This document shows positions 42,977-52,152 of a stretch of DNA of 57,509 nt, piece by piece. The DNA is taken from the NCBI GenBank assembly GCA_963544575.1, contig CAUUFZ010000005.1, positions 1-57,509 on the forward strand, given 5' to 3'. Source of the stretch: Nanosyncoccus sp963544575 (GTDB lineage: Bacteria; Patescibacteriota; Saccharimonadia; Saccharimonadales; Saccharimonadaceae). Positions within the stretch are counted from its first letter, which is position 1. Each line of letters starts with the position of its first letter. Position numbers and translations under genes: made by a program. The notes beneath the pieces were generated by a model, which saw only the letters and a program-made list of their open reading frames with translations, searched no databases and was not told the DNA's origin.

Positions 42977-44080
42977 ATGGAAATTAATGTTGAACAAAGT
43001 AAGTTAGCCAAAGCATTAAGTATCGTCAGTCGAATTACAGGAGGAAGTCGTACGACTTTACCGATTCTGAATAATGTTTTAATGGAAGCTAAAGATAATA
43101 AAGTAACTTTAGTGACAACCAATTTAGATATGGCAATTAATTATTACTTGCCGACTACTTTAGCCAAAGATGGAAAAATTACCGTACCAGCCAAACTTTT
43201 AGCGGATTTTGTAAGTAATTTACCAAAAGGTGAAGTGAAAATTCAGGTGAATCAAGAAAAATTGACGGTGAGTGAAGGAAAATATAAATCGGTATTTAAC
43301 GGAAATGCGGCGGAAGATTTTCCGGAATTACCAGAGTTTGATGAAAAATCAGCAATTTCCTTCCAGATGGGGATTGATGATTTTCGTCTCGGAATGAATG
43401 CGGTAAAAATCGCCTGCTCATCGGATACTACACGTCCAACTTTAACCGGAATTTATTTTAATAGTTTTGAGGGTGGACTATATGTGGCAGCTACTGACGG
43501 TTATCGTTTGGCGGAAAAGAAGTTGATTAATAAAATCGAGAGTGAAATTAAGGCGATTGTGCCAGTGCAGTGTATCGTGGATGTATTAGGGGCAATTTCA
43601 GATAATATGGAAAATATTGAAATTTTATTTGATGAATTTCAGGTGCGTTTTCGTCTAGGTGAAATTGAAATTATTTCAAAATTAATTGACGGGGCTTTTC
43701 CGGATTATCGTAAATTAATTCCAGAAAAATCTCAGGTGGAAATCTTACTAAATAAGGCGGAATTATTACGTGGCGTGAAACTTGCGGCGTTGTTTTCGCG
43801 CGCGACAAGCGGATCAATTGTTTGTGAATCGAAAAAAGACGAGCAAGTTTTTGTAGTATCTTCGGTCTTAAATGAGTTTGGGGAAAATAAGTCGGAAATT
43901 GAAGCGGAAATTTCGAATGATGCAAAAGTAGTCTTAAATTCAAAATATCTAAATGATGTTTTATTGGTACTAGATGAGGATGAACTAAAATTTGGAATTT
44001 CCGGAAAACTTTCACCGGTGTTAATTCAGAATAAAAATAGTTTCGATTATACACATATTATTATGCCTTTGAAGAGTTAG
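42977..44080 (+). CDS. dnaN: DNA polymerase III beta subunit (sliding clamp)
   Basis: A 367-aa clamp with three repeated domains. It shows SRTTLPILNNVLMEA, the DGYRLA motif in domain II (ATDGYRLAEKKL), and the C-terminal IIMPLKS corresponding to the usual MP(M/L)(R/K) end that contacts the clamp loader. It encircles DNA and tethers the polymerase. AAAGGAG lies 6-7 nt before the ATG. The stop TAG is immediately followed by the ATG of recF. Confidence 0.97.
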   Translation: MEINVEQSKLAKALSIVSRITGGSRTTLPILNNVLMEAKDNKVTLVTTNLDMAINYYLPTTLAKDGKITVPAKLLADFVSNLPKGEVKIQVNQEKLTVSEGKYKSVFNGNAAEDFPELPEFDEKSAISFQMGIDDFRLGMNAVKIACSSDTTRPTLTGIYFNSFEGGLYVAATDGYRLAEKKLINKIESEIKAIVPVQCIVDVLGAISDNMENIEILFDEFQVRFRLGEIEIISKLIDGAFPDYRKLIPEKSQVEILLNKAELLRGVKLAALFSRATSGSIVCESKKDEQVFVVSSVLNEFGENKSEIEAEISNDAKVVLNSKYLNDVLLVLDEDELKFGISGKLSPVLIQNKNSFDYTHIIMPLKS

Positions 44081-45091
44081 ATGTTAATTGATTATATAAA
44101 ATTAAATAATTTTCGGATTCATAAAGATTATTATTTAAAAATTAAACCGGATACAACGCTGATTTTGGGGGCGAATGGCATTGGAAAAACCTCAGTGATT
44201 GAGGCGATCTATTTGGTGTTGCGGGGAAAATCTTTTAAGGCAACTGATAAAGAAATTTTGAACCGAGAAAGTGAGTTTTACCGGATTGAACTTGGCAAAA
44301 CCGACGGTGAAAAAATTGTGGTGACTTTCAATGGAAATAAAAAACAATTTTTAATACAAGATAAAAAAAGCGTGAGGTTGCCAAAGAAGGATAAATATCC
44401 AGTAATTCTCTTTTTGCCGGAAGATATGCACCTGATTTCCACAAGTCCGACGAAGCGGCGAAGTTATTTTGATCGAATTTTAGAGGAATTTGATTTGAAT
44501 TATCATCATAATTTATTGATGTATGAAAAAACTTTGAAACAACGAAATGATTTACTAAAGAAGATTGCGATTTCGGAGCAAGAATTCGGTCTGGAAAGTG
44601 AGAGTGTGTTTTTTTCGCTGAATATTATGTTGAGTAAATATGGTACGGCAATTAATCAAACTAGACAGCGTTATATCGGGCGAATAAATGAAAAAATGAC
44701 GGCGCTTTATCGTTCGATTGCGCAAAATGAGGATGAGATTGAGATTTATTACGACTCTTTATGCGGATTAAGTCAAAATGGCTATTACAAGCGCTTAGAT
44801 GCGGAATTTCGCATAGATTTAATGCGGGGTACTACAAAGTTTGGGGTGCATCGGGATGATTTTCTATTTAAGTTTAATGGGGTTCTCGCGGATGGGACGG
44901 CGAGCCGAGGTGAAACGCGGTCGATTATTTTGGCTTTAAAATTTAATGAGGCGGAATTAATTGAAACGGAGACGCGAAAAAAGCCGGTGATTCTACTTGA
45001 TGATGTTTTTTCGGAATTGGATAAGGGGCGACAAACGGCCTTGGTGGAAAAATTCAAAAATCATCAGGTGATTTTGACGTCGGTGGAATAA
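44081..45091 (+). CDS. recF: DNA replication and repair protein RecF
   Basis: A 336-aa SMC-like ATPase. Walker A is LGANGIGKTSVIEAIY near residues 28-43. It also shows FLPEDMHLISTSPTKRRSYFD, the FGVHRDDF motif, the signature region TASRGETRSIILALKF, and Walker B KPVILLDDVFSELDKGR. It loads RecA at gaps with RecO and RecR. It ends right after HQVILTSVE, so the last 20-30 residues of typical RecF are missing. Its start abuts the dnaN stop with no spacer. Confidence 0.93.
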   Translation: MLIDYIKLNNFRIHKDYYLKIKPDTTLILGANGIGKTSVIEAIYLVLRGKSFKATDKEILNRESEFYRIELGKTDGEKIVVTFNGNKKQFLIQDKKSVRLPKKDKYPVILFLPEDMHLISTSPTKRRSYFDRILEEFDLNYHHNLLMYEKTLKQRNDLLKKIAISEQEFGLESESVFFSLNIMLSKYGTAINQTRQRYIGRINEKMTALYRSIAQNEDEIEIYYDSLCGLSQNGYYKRLDAEFRIDLMRGTTKFGVHRDDFLFKFNGVLADGTASRGETRSIILALKFNEAELIETETRKKPVILLDDVFSELDKGRQTALVEKFKNHQVILTSVE

Positions 45092-45152
45092 ATGGTAGAA
45101 AAGTAAGGCTAGGTAAAATAATTTGATAATTAATTACTTGTAGTTATTATTA

Positions 45153-45839
45153 TTAGTCTTCGGAGTCGTGTTTAAAATCTGGATCAGATTCTTGATTGGA
45201 ATCACAGTGAGTATATTTTACTTGATATTTAGATAGGTTAATTCCCTTTTGTTTGAAATAACTTTCGGCAACTTTTTTCAGATTTTCCACTTGATTGTCT
45301 CGGCAAGTCATTAAATCAATAGTTAAGGTAATTTTATTAAAATCTTTTTCGTCACGAGAAGCAGAGGCGGAGAAACCAAGTTTAAAATTTCGAACCGGGG
45401 TGATTTTAAAAATTGGATCTTTATCGTATTGATCTATTTCTTTTGCAAATTTTTCTTCATATATTTGTTCATATAAATTAGCTTCTTCTGGATGGGTGGA
45501 ATAATAATCCTTATTTGAATCATCAGGGTTAAGCATCTCGTGTATTAAAGTATTTTGCCTACTATAGAAAATAATATCTTTCTTATATTCAGTAAAACCA
45601 TCCGCCTTAATTATTACCTCTTTTTTTCCAGGAGTTGTAATAAATGTACCTTTATTTGGATATTTTTTCCCATCGATATATAGTTCTGCATTTTTAGGTG
45701 CTACTAGTATATCTATGCCTGCTGAATTAGTTGAGAAATAGAAAAAGATTATAAATGTAATAATTGTAAGAGATACTGGTAATAAAAAGACTAGTATTTT
45801 TTGATATGGTTTTAATTGTTGAATTCTATTTAAAAACAT
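45153..45839 (-). CDS. Membrane-anchored PEGA-domain protein
   Basis: A 228-aa protein with one N-terminal membrane helix (about residues 17-38) followed by a PEGA-type domain. That domain shows IDILVAPKNAELYIDGKKY, GTFITTPGKKEVIIKADGF and then a Tyr-Lys strand, the typical surface-layer-like beta repeat. The C-terminal half (about 115-228) is acidic and not assigned. It is the last gene of the T4SS-like operon, its ATG just after the stop of the peptidoglycan hydrolase gene. It may be an envelope-linked accessory protein. Confidence 0.75.
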   Translation of the reverse strand: MFLNRIQQLKPYQKILVFLLPVSLTIITFIIFFYFSTNSAGIDILVAPKNAELYIDGKKYPNKGTFITTPGKKEVIIKADGFTEYKKDIIFYSRQNTLIHEMLNPDDSNKDYYSTHPEEANLYEQIYEEKFAKEIDQYDKDPIFKITPVRNFKLGFSASASRDEKDFNKITLTIDLMTCRDNQVENLKKVAESYFKQKGINLSKYQVKYTHCDSNQESDPDFKHDSED

Positions 45840-45840
45840 A

Positions 45841-47265
45841 TTACTGTTCCGTAGGGATATTAACTGTATTGTTTGTGGAATTATTAGCCTTTATTTGAGT
45901 ATTATTAGTATTTGTATTTTCCGTGGTTGAGGTATTGGCGCCTACAAAACGATATGCTTTAAAGTTATTATTGTATACTCCAGTGATACGTGGAGTTCTA
46001 TTTTGGTAAGATGCATGTATTAATTTACTAACATTATCTTGTGTTTTGTAATATATGGCAATATGAGTTGCATTGATTACAATATCTCCGTTTTGTAATA
46101 TATCCCAGTTGGTGCCATTAAATTCTGGGACTGGCGGATACTTAGAGGGGTTTCCTTCTACGTATTTTGGGGTAGCTCTTCCCTTTGCTTCACTTACTCC
46201 ACAACAAACAAAATCGGGGTCTAATTTTGAATAACGCATAACAGTGGAAACAAAAACATCACATGAAGCCCCATGAAATACTGTGTTTTTTAATCCAACG
46301 GCCTCTAGGGCGGTTTCGTATGCTGGTACCATTTCACGTCTAATTGCGTTGTCATTTTGTGCTTCAGTCCAAGCCATAGTGAGTGCGGTGTCTACAATTA
46401 AGTTACCGCTTGTCCCAATTGGACTACTACAACTTACTCCAGAAGAAGTAAAAGATCCACCACCACCGAGAGCTTTATATTGAATGAAAGTTCCGGCACG
46501 AATGGAGGCTGGACCAATAACCGTACATTTATCCTTTTTACATTCAAGCCAATTTTTATTATTACGAGAATCACGATTAGCGTCGGCTAAATTCATGACA
46601 TATGGAGAACCTTCACCAAGTTGGCTAGCTTGTGTATCATTAAATCCTAGATCTCGGCCTTGATTAACATATATTTTGGCGCGACCATTATACTTGAACC
46701 ACATAGCCTTAACTCCATCATCGGTGGTTAAATCAAGACCTTTGCCATAATCAGAGAGAATTTGTTGAGCAAGTTCGTCGGTTTGCTTTTGGAATTCTTC
46801 TAAGGTGACTGGTCCAGGTGGATAACGATTAGTATTACGAGCTTCATAAAATTGATAGATACCTTGATGATTATCTGGGTTTCTAGTACCATTTAGACTG
46901 GTTTCCATATTGTGGATTACCGCAAACATCTGCCATGGAAGATTATACTTGGCAGCGGATTGCTCATAGACTGGTTTATTTTTCTCGATAAGAGCTAATT
47001 GACCTTCTGTTAAGACTGGATCGCCGTTATATAGTTTATTGCCGGATAAATCTAGAGGCGTGGAAGAGACACAATTACTAGCTTTACCATCATAATAGAA
47101 AATATTATTACTATCGTAGAAATCTAAAACATTATCGTCATTTTCTGCGTGAACATAGGTGGCATTAATAATAGTAAAAGTCAGAAGAATGAAAAAAGAA
47201 ACCAAAAAACGGGGGTTTAAAAAGAAGTTTCGAAGAATTTTGGAAAGATTTTTAACCTTATTCAT
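45841..47265 (-). CDS. Secreted two-domain peptidoglycan hydrolase (lysozyme-like plus NlpC/P60-like)
   Basis: A 474-aa protein with an N-terminal signal peptide (hydrophobic about residues 17-36, ending THVHA-like YVHA). Residues about 80-240 are lysozyme/transglycosylase-like (MFAVIHNMETSLNG with the likely catalytic Glu, GIYQFY). Residues about 280-440 resemble an NlpC/P60 or CHAP peptidase: catalytic Cys in HGASCDVFVS and His in GDIVINATHIAIYY. The tail is Asn/Thr-rich. In T4SS operons such VirB1/CwlT-like enzymes open a passage through the wall. TGCTATAAT ends 8 nt before the ATG. Confidence 0.83.
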   Translation of the reverse strand: MNKVKNLSKILRNFFLNPRFLVSFFILLTFTIINATYVHAENDDNVLDFYDSNNIFYYDGKASNCVSSTPLDLSGNKLYNGDPVLTEGQLALIEKNKPVYEQSAAKYNLPWQMFAVIHNMETSLNGTRNPDNHQGIYQFYEARNTNRYPPGPVTLEEFQKQTDELAQQILSDYGKGLDLTTDDGVKAMWFKYNGRAKIYVNQGRDLGFNDTQASQLGEGSPYVMNLADANRDSRNNKNWLECKKDKCTVIGPASIRAGTFIQYKALGGGGSFTSSGVSCSSPIGTSGNLIVDTALTMAWTEAQNDNAIRREMVPAYETALEAVGLKNTVFHGASCDVFVSTVMRYSKLDPDFVCCGVSEAKGRATPKYVEGNPSKYPPVPEFNGTNWDILQNGDIVINATHIAIYYKTQDNVSKLIHASYQNRTPRITGVYNNNFKAYRFVGANTSTTENTNTNNTQIKANNSTNNTVNIPTEQ

Positions 47266-47273
47266 GTAACTTA

Positions 47274-47282
47274 ATTATAGCA
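47274..47282 (-). promoter_or_regulatory. Extended -10 promoter, leaderless spacing (hydrolase)
   Basis: TGCTATAAT on the minus strand ends 8 nt before the ATG at 47265 and abuts the stop codon of the 988-aa gene. Confidence 0.62.
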
Positions 47283-50249
47283 TTAAACGAGAGAAGTTTG
47301 GAAACGGAACTTATAATCGAGACTATATTTAGTTCCCTTTTCTTGATTAGATTTAGTGTCGATATCTTGCTTGAGATAGGTAATCTGAGAAGCGAGAGTG
47401 GAACGGTAGAGTGATTCGCCGGTAACGAAAGTTTTGACTGGCTTCATGAGAATATCGGCTAGAGTTTCTGGTGGTCGATGTTCGGCAAGATAATTGTAAT
47501 AATTAATGGTAGCAAGGATGAATTCAGCATCGGTTTTACGCAGTCCAGAGAATCTAGCGAGTTGACCGGAGGTGGAATTGTCGATTGGATTTTCTTGGCG
47601 ATATCTGGTGGCTGCAGCTAGAACTGGATCTTGAAGATTACCGGCAGAATCTGTATTATCTTCGCATTTAGTTTGGGTGCAAATACGATTACGTTCGACA
47701 AATTTTTGGAGATAACGCATTTCTTTCCAATGTGGATTAGATTCACCCATGACACAGTTTTTACCTGAAGCCCAGGCTTGTGCATCCGGGTCAGCGGCAA
47801 TAAGTTTTTCAATACCATCTTTTAACCCCATCAAATCAGGTATAAAACCAAAGAGATTTTGATGGATAATTTTACCAAATATACCACTATTTTCTAGAGC
47901 TTTTTCTTTTTTCTGGATTAAATCATCCATAATGTTTTGATCAAAAACACCAAATGGTGATTCACGGTTGTCGCAATAACGAATTTTATTATCGAGAAGA
48001 CTGGCTTCAATAACTTGGATTTTATTATCTTTTTTAGTGGTATATTTCTTGATAATACTTTGATAAGTAGAGTCGGATTCATCAAGATTTTTTAGACTTG
48101 GGTCAGAGGCGCTAATATCCGAACCATACATATCACAGACAGCGCCAATATTAGCAAGACGCTGACAGACCTTAGAGTCCTGTCTTTGATTTTTGAAATT
48201 TACACCAGCGATATTAGAATCGTAAACGGTACTGACAACACCATTGGCAGCGAATGTATTTGTGGTAGTGATATTAGCAAGAGTATTAACACTCCTGGAA
48301 GTATTTGAAGTGAAATTGGAAAGATTTTTTAAAAAACTATTATTATATGGTATATAGCCAAAACGCACTACAAGATTACCAAGAAAAGTATTAGGGCTAG
48401 AGGCATCAAATGGGCTACGATTCATGCGATCGAGTTTAGCTTCTTCATTGGCAGCAATGACGGTTTCTTGGAAATAGGCATCGGCAATTTCTTTTGAGGC
48501 GGGACCTTGACCGGCAGCTTGGCGTCCGATGCGACCATTCATGATGTTTGCGCCACCAACAAAACTTTCACCACCAGGTATACCTTGTAATGCGAGGGCA
48601 GGATTACTGAAAATAGTCTTAGCAACATACGGAATAAGTACAGCGAGACCAGCTTTAATAGCAAAACCACTAATAGTGCTAAGTAATTTTTGGGCGGCAA
48701 ACTTTTTGAGTACAGTTACAGCAACAATACTAGCACCGGCACTAAAAGGTGTAGTAACAACCGCTGCAACATTAGAAGCAATATCAACTACGGAAGCAGC
48801 AAAACTGGCAACAGCACAGCCAGCATTGGCGGTAGTAGAGGTAGCAATACTGAATTGAGCTGCATTAAAAACATTTTCGATAGCATAGTTTTTGGTCTGA
48901 CTGAGTTGAGCTTTTTCGCCTGAAAGTACAGAATAAGCACCTTGAGCTTGAACTGGAGCTCCTTCAACTTCTTTTTCTTGTCCATCAGAGGTATCGATAA
49001 ATTTGGCTTTTTTTGATGTTGTTAACCTTGATAAAGCTTCATCTATCGGTGAAGTATTTCCCTGTCCAGCCTTAGCCTTACTGAGTGGCTCGATAGTGGA
49101 GGAGAAATGATGTACCATATTAATAATTTGAGAAGCCGCTACAGCTAAACTTACCATATTAGCAACACGAAGAACACCACAACCAATAGTTGCTCCGCCA
49201 GCTACTACGGATAAACCGTCGATAAATTTTTGAGCTTTGGTGTTGGCGGTTTTTAGGTTAGCTTTTTCGGTTTCAATGGAACTTGGTTTTTGGCCATCGG
49301 TATCAACGTCTGGAGTGTCAGAGTTGTAAGATTTACTCTCAACGGATTGAGGTTCATTTTCAACTACGGTTTTAGTATTACCATCTTCATCGGTTTTCGA
49401 TTTTTCCTCTTCGGTGACATAGCGACCTTCAGCGCCGTGGCCTTTATATTGATCAATATCAGTTTCTAGGAAGGCTTTTTCGTCAGCAGCTTTATCGTCG
49501 GTGCGTTTAAAAGATTTAAAAAGATTTCGAGTAACTTTAATAGAACTAAAAGTAGCAGCGGCACCTGGGTCGAAAAAGTTAGCAGTGCGACCTCGCTTAG
49601 ATTTAGTGAAGGCTAATTGAAATTTTTGATCGGAATCATATACGGCTTTAAGTTTATCGGCGGTAATAGTTTTATTATTGTAGATGAGCACATATTCATT
49701 GGCTTTTTCTTGAACTTCAATACCGTTTTTAGCAAGACGTTGCTTGAGATAGTCTGGGAATTTGCCATGTTTTTTCTGCATGTATTCTTTAACCATTTGG
49801 AGAGAGGTGGCAGAATAAGTACCGAACATAGTGTCGGTAGCGCGAGTAACGAGAGTTTCGATGTGGTTTGCAATATTAGAAATACCAAAAATTACACTAA
49901 AAAGTCCACCAAAAAGGAGGACGATGAGGCCGATGAGAGGGGCGTATTTTTTGAGTTTTTTGACTTTTTCTTTGCCGGAAAGTTGGTTTTGATTTTGGAA
50001 ATTACCGGAGCCGGTATAGAAAGATTTTTGCTCAAGATCACGGAGATTGGCTAAAGAATTAGTTTCAGAATTAGCGACGGCGCTGGAATTTTCGAGAGAT
50101 TGCAGAGCACTTTGACTGGATCCAGCGGAGCTGGAAGAAGAACTCGGCTGCGCAATTTGGTTTCTAAAAACAGCAGAATCATTATCCGAATTTTTCGACA
50201 CGGAAAAATCGGGCTTAATATTATCTTCGCCGTAATAGACCTTTGACAT
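47283..50249 (-). CDS. Large T4SS-associated membrane protein of unknown family
   Basis: A 988-aa protein that I cannot place by motif. The N-terminal 98 residues are Ser/Asn/Gln-rich. A strong membrane helix follows (about 102-125), with further hydrophobic, Ala/Val/Gly-rich segments at about 344-378, 468-500 and 502-547. Between them and after (550-988) are large polar regions with several Cys, likely extracellular and possibly disulfide-bonded. It lies directly between the VirB4 ATPase and the wall hydrolase, and so probably forms part of the transport channel or cell-contact structure. TATAAT ends 6 nt before its ATG. Confidence 0.75.
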   Translation of the reverse strand: MSKVYYGEDNIKPDFSVSKNSDNDSAVFRNQIAQPSSSSSSAGSSQSALQSLENSSAVANSETNSLANLRDLEQKSFYTGSGNFQNQNQLSGKEKVKKLKKYAPLIGLIVLLFGGLFSVIFGISNIANHIETLVTRATDTMFGTYSATSLQMVKEYMQKKHGKFPDYLKQRLAKNGIEVQEKANEYVLIYNNKTITADKLKAVYDSDQKFQLAFTKSKRGRTANFFDPGAAATFSSIKVTRNLFKSFKRTDDKAADEKAFLETDIDQYKGHGAEGRYVTEEEKSKTDEDGNTKTVVENEPQSVESKSYNSDTPDVDTDGQKPSSIETEKANLKTANTKAQKFIDGLSVVAGGATIGCGVLRVANMVSLAVAASQIINMVHHFSSTIEPLSKAKAGQGNTSPIDEALSRLTTSKKAKFIDTSDGQEKEVEGAPVQAQGAYSVLSGEKAQLSQTKNYAIENVFNAAQFSIATSTTANAGCAVASFAASVVDIASNVAAVVTTPFSAGASIVAVTVLKKFAAQKLLSTISGFAIKAGLAVLIPYVAKTIFSNPALALQGIPGGESFVGGANIMNGRIGRQAAGQGPASKEIADAYFQETVIAANEEAKLDRMNRSPFDASSPNTFLGNLVVRFGYIPYNNSFLKNLSNFTSNTSRSVNTLANITTTNTFAANGVVSTVYDSNIAGVNFKNQRQDSKVCQRLANIGAVCDMYGSDISASDPSLKNLDESDSTYQSIIKKYTTKKDNKIQVIEASLLDNKIRYCDNRESPFGVFDQNIMDDLIQKKEKALENSGIFGKIIHQNLFGFIPDLMGLKDGIEKLIAADPDAQAWASGKNCVMGESNPHWKEMRYLQKFVERNRICTQTKCEDNTDSAGNLQDPVLAAATRYRQENPIDNSTSGQLARFSGLRKTDAEFILATINYYNYLAEHRPPETLADILMKPVKTFVTGESLYRSTLASQITYLKQDIDTKSNQEKGTKYSLDYKFRFQTSLV

Positions 50250-50255
50250 AAGAAT

Positions 50256-50261
50256 ATTATA
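50256..50261 (-). promoter_or_regulatory. -10 box, leaderless spacing (988-aa protein)
   Basis: TATAAT on the minus strand, 6 nt before the ATG at 50249. It is not preceded by TG. Confidence 0.55.
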
Positions 50262-50292
50262 TGAAATTTTTGGAAAAAAATCGAGTGGGTTA

Positions 50293-52116
50293 TTAGTTAG
50301 TTTTATCGTAACGGGTAGGATTGGTGGAAATTAGGCTGGTTTCGGTATCAGAGGCGACAATTTGGATGTGGACGTGGTTTTGACCAGCAAAGAAAAGACC
50401 ATGACCGATTGGAAAACTTGATAGACGCTTTCTTTCCTCTTCAGTAAGTTTAAAAACATCAGACAAGACATCGACGGCAGCGGCAGATTGTTTTAAGAGG
50501 AGCTGCATGGAAGAGTTCATGACGATAGCGCGACCCATTTTGTTACTCATGAAGTCTTCGACGTCCTGAGTAATAGTAGTGAGACCGAGATAATATTTAC
50601 GGGCACGCTTAGCGAGGGAGAAAAGGAAGTTGGCGGAGTCGTCATATTTCATGAGCTGCCAAGCCTCATCCACGATGAGAATACGGCGCTTTTGTTTGGC
50701 GCGAACGATGTTCCAGATGTGGTTAAGTACGATATACATAGCAACCGGACGAAGTTCATCTTCGAGGTCACGAATATTGAAGACGACCATTTGGTTATTA
50801 ATATCGATATTGGATTGCTGAGAGAAAATACCCGCGAAGGTACCGGTGGCATACTTACGAAGACGTTGAGCAAGTTGTGGGCCGGAGCCCCCCATGTGAG
50901 CGAGAGTATCGTAGAGATTAATAATGGTAGGTGGAGTGGATTGATGAGTGAGCGGATCGGAAGTAATGCCGGCACGAGCGTAAGTATCGATAAGGGCTTG
51001 ATCAAGGTCGGCCTCTTCATTGGCCGAAAGTGAAGAAATTGGCTGACCGTTCGGACCGATTTGAGTACCACCGAGCATGAGACGGAAAAGACCATGCAAA
51101 GTAACGAGGTTAGCGCGTAAAGCGTCAGAAGCATCTTCGGAATCGATGACTTTTGGTAGATCGAAAGGATTAATACGCACATCGGAATTAAGAGAGAGGC
51201 GCACGTAAGATCCACCGACGGCGTCACTGAGTTTTTGATATTCGTTTTCTGGGTCGATAATGACAATTTCGGTACCCATCATCATGGAGCGAATAGCTTC
51301 AAGCTTCACAGCAAAAGATTTACCAGCACCAGATTTAGCAAAGACTACGAGGTTGGCATTTTCAAGGGTGAAACGGTCAAAAATGACTAAACCTTGGTTG
51401 TGCATATTGACACCATAAAGAATACCGCGTTCCTGAGTGAGGTCGGCAGAGGTAAATGGGAAGGAAGTCGAGATGGCACTGGTGTTCATGTTGCGGCGAA
51501 TTTGAAGTTGGTCAGTCGCCATCGGCATAGTGGTGTTCATTCCCTGCTCTTGTTGAGAAGTGGCAACCTTAGAAAAAATCATTAATTGACCAAACATGGT
51601 TTCAATTTTGTGCTGGACGTAATTTAATTCGTCGAGTGAATCAGCCCAAAGAGTGACATAAAGACCGAAACGGAAGAATTTTTCATAACCAAGCTGTAAT
51701 TGGTCGCGAAGCTCTTCGGCATCCTGGATGGCGGCATCGGTTTCTGGGTTACGAATGCGGCCTTTTTCGGCGTTAAGTGAAATATCAGCTTCCAGCTGAG
51801 TAACTTTTTTACGCAAGTTTTTCATCACGACAGTGGTGTCGACCGGGTAGATGTAAATAGAAATATCGAGCACCTCATCGATATTAATGAGAGGACTGAG
51901 CCAGCCGGTACTGAGAGTACGAGGATAACCATAGACATAAATAGTGCGACCATATTTGGTGCCAAGACGGAAATGATCGGATTGAATTTCAATAGAAGAT
52001 GGAGAAATTAAATCGCGAAGGGTGGTGATACCCTGCTCAAACGCGCGTTGAATTTCTGCTTCTTCCATCGATTGTTTTTGAGCGGCGATTTCGGCAGCGG
52101 TAAGTTTTTTAGCCAT
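50293..52116 (-). CDS. virB4: Type IV secretion ATPase, VirB4/TraC family
   Basis: A 607-aa ATPase. The N-terminal domain (about residues 1-240) is VirB4-like, with a small coiled segment near 95-140. The ATPase domain has Walker A VVFAKSGAGKSFAVKLEA (about 258-275), IVIIDPENEY, and Walker B RRILIVDEAWQLM near 478-490, followed by TITQDVEDF. It energises substrate transfer or pilus assembly on the inner face of the membrane. It is shorter than classical VirB4 (about 800 aa), and the TraC-like protein encoded next to it may supply the missing part. GAGGAAA precedes the ATG. Confidence 0.93.
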   Translation of the reverse strand: MAKKLTAAEIAAQKQSMEEAEIQRAFEQGITTLRDLISPSSIEIQSDHFRLGTKYGRTIYVYGYPRTLSTGWLSPLINIDEVLDISIYIYPVDTTVVMKNLRKKVTQLEADISLNAEKGRIRNPETDAAIQDAEELRDQLQLGYEKFFRFGLYVTLWADSLDELNYVQHKIETMFGQLMIFSKVATSQQEQGMNTTMPMATDQLQIRRNMNTSAISTSFPFTSADLTQERGILYGVNMHNQGLVIFDRFTLENANLVVFAKSGAGKSFAVKLEAIRSMMMGTEIVIIDPENEYQKLSDAVGGSYVRLSLNSDVRINPFDLPKVIDSEDASDALRANLVTLHGLFRLMLGGTQIGPNGQPISSLSANEEADLDQALIDTYARAGITSDPLTHQSTPPTIINLYDTLAHMGGSGPQLAQRLRKYATGTFAGIFSQQSNIDINNQMVVFNIRDLEDELRPVAMYIVLNHIWNIVRAKQKRRILIVDEAWQLMKYDDSANFLFSLAKRARKYYLGLTTITQDVEDFMSNKMGRAIVMNSSMQLLLKQSAAAVDVLSDVFKLTEEERKRLSSFPIGHGLFFAGQNHVHIQIVASDTETSLISTNPTRYDKTN

Positions 52117-52152
52117 GTGTTTCCTCTATTATGTTTATAAAATTATTTAAAA

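Noticed and set aside
45092..45152. Terminator between convergent recF and the PEGA gene
   Set aside because: Only A/T-rich sequence without a convincing G/C stem was found.
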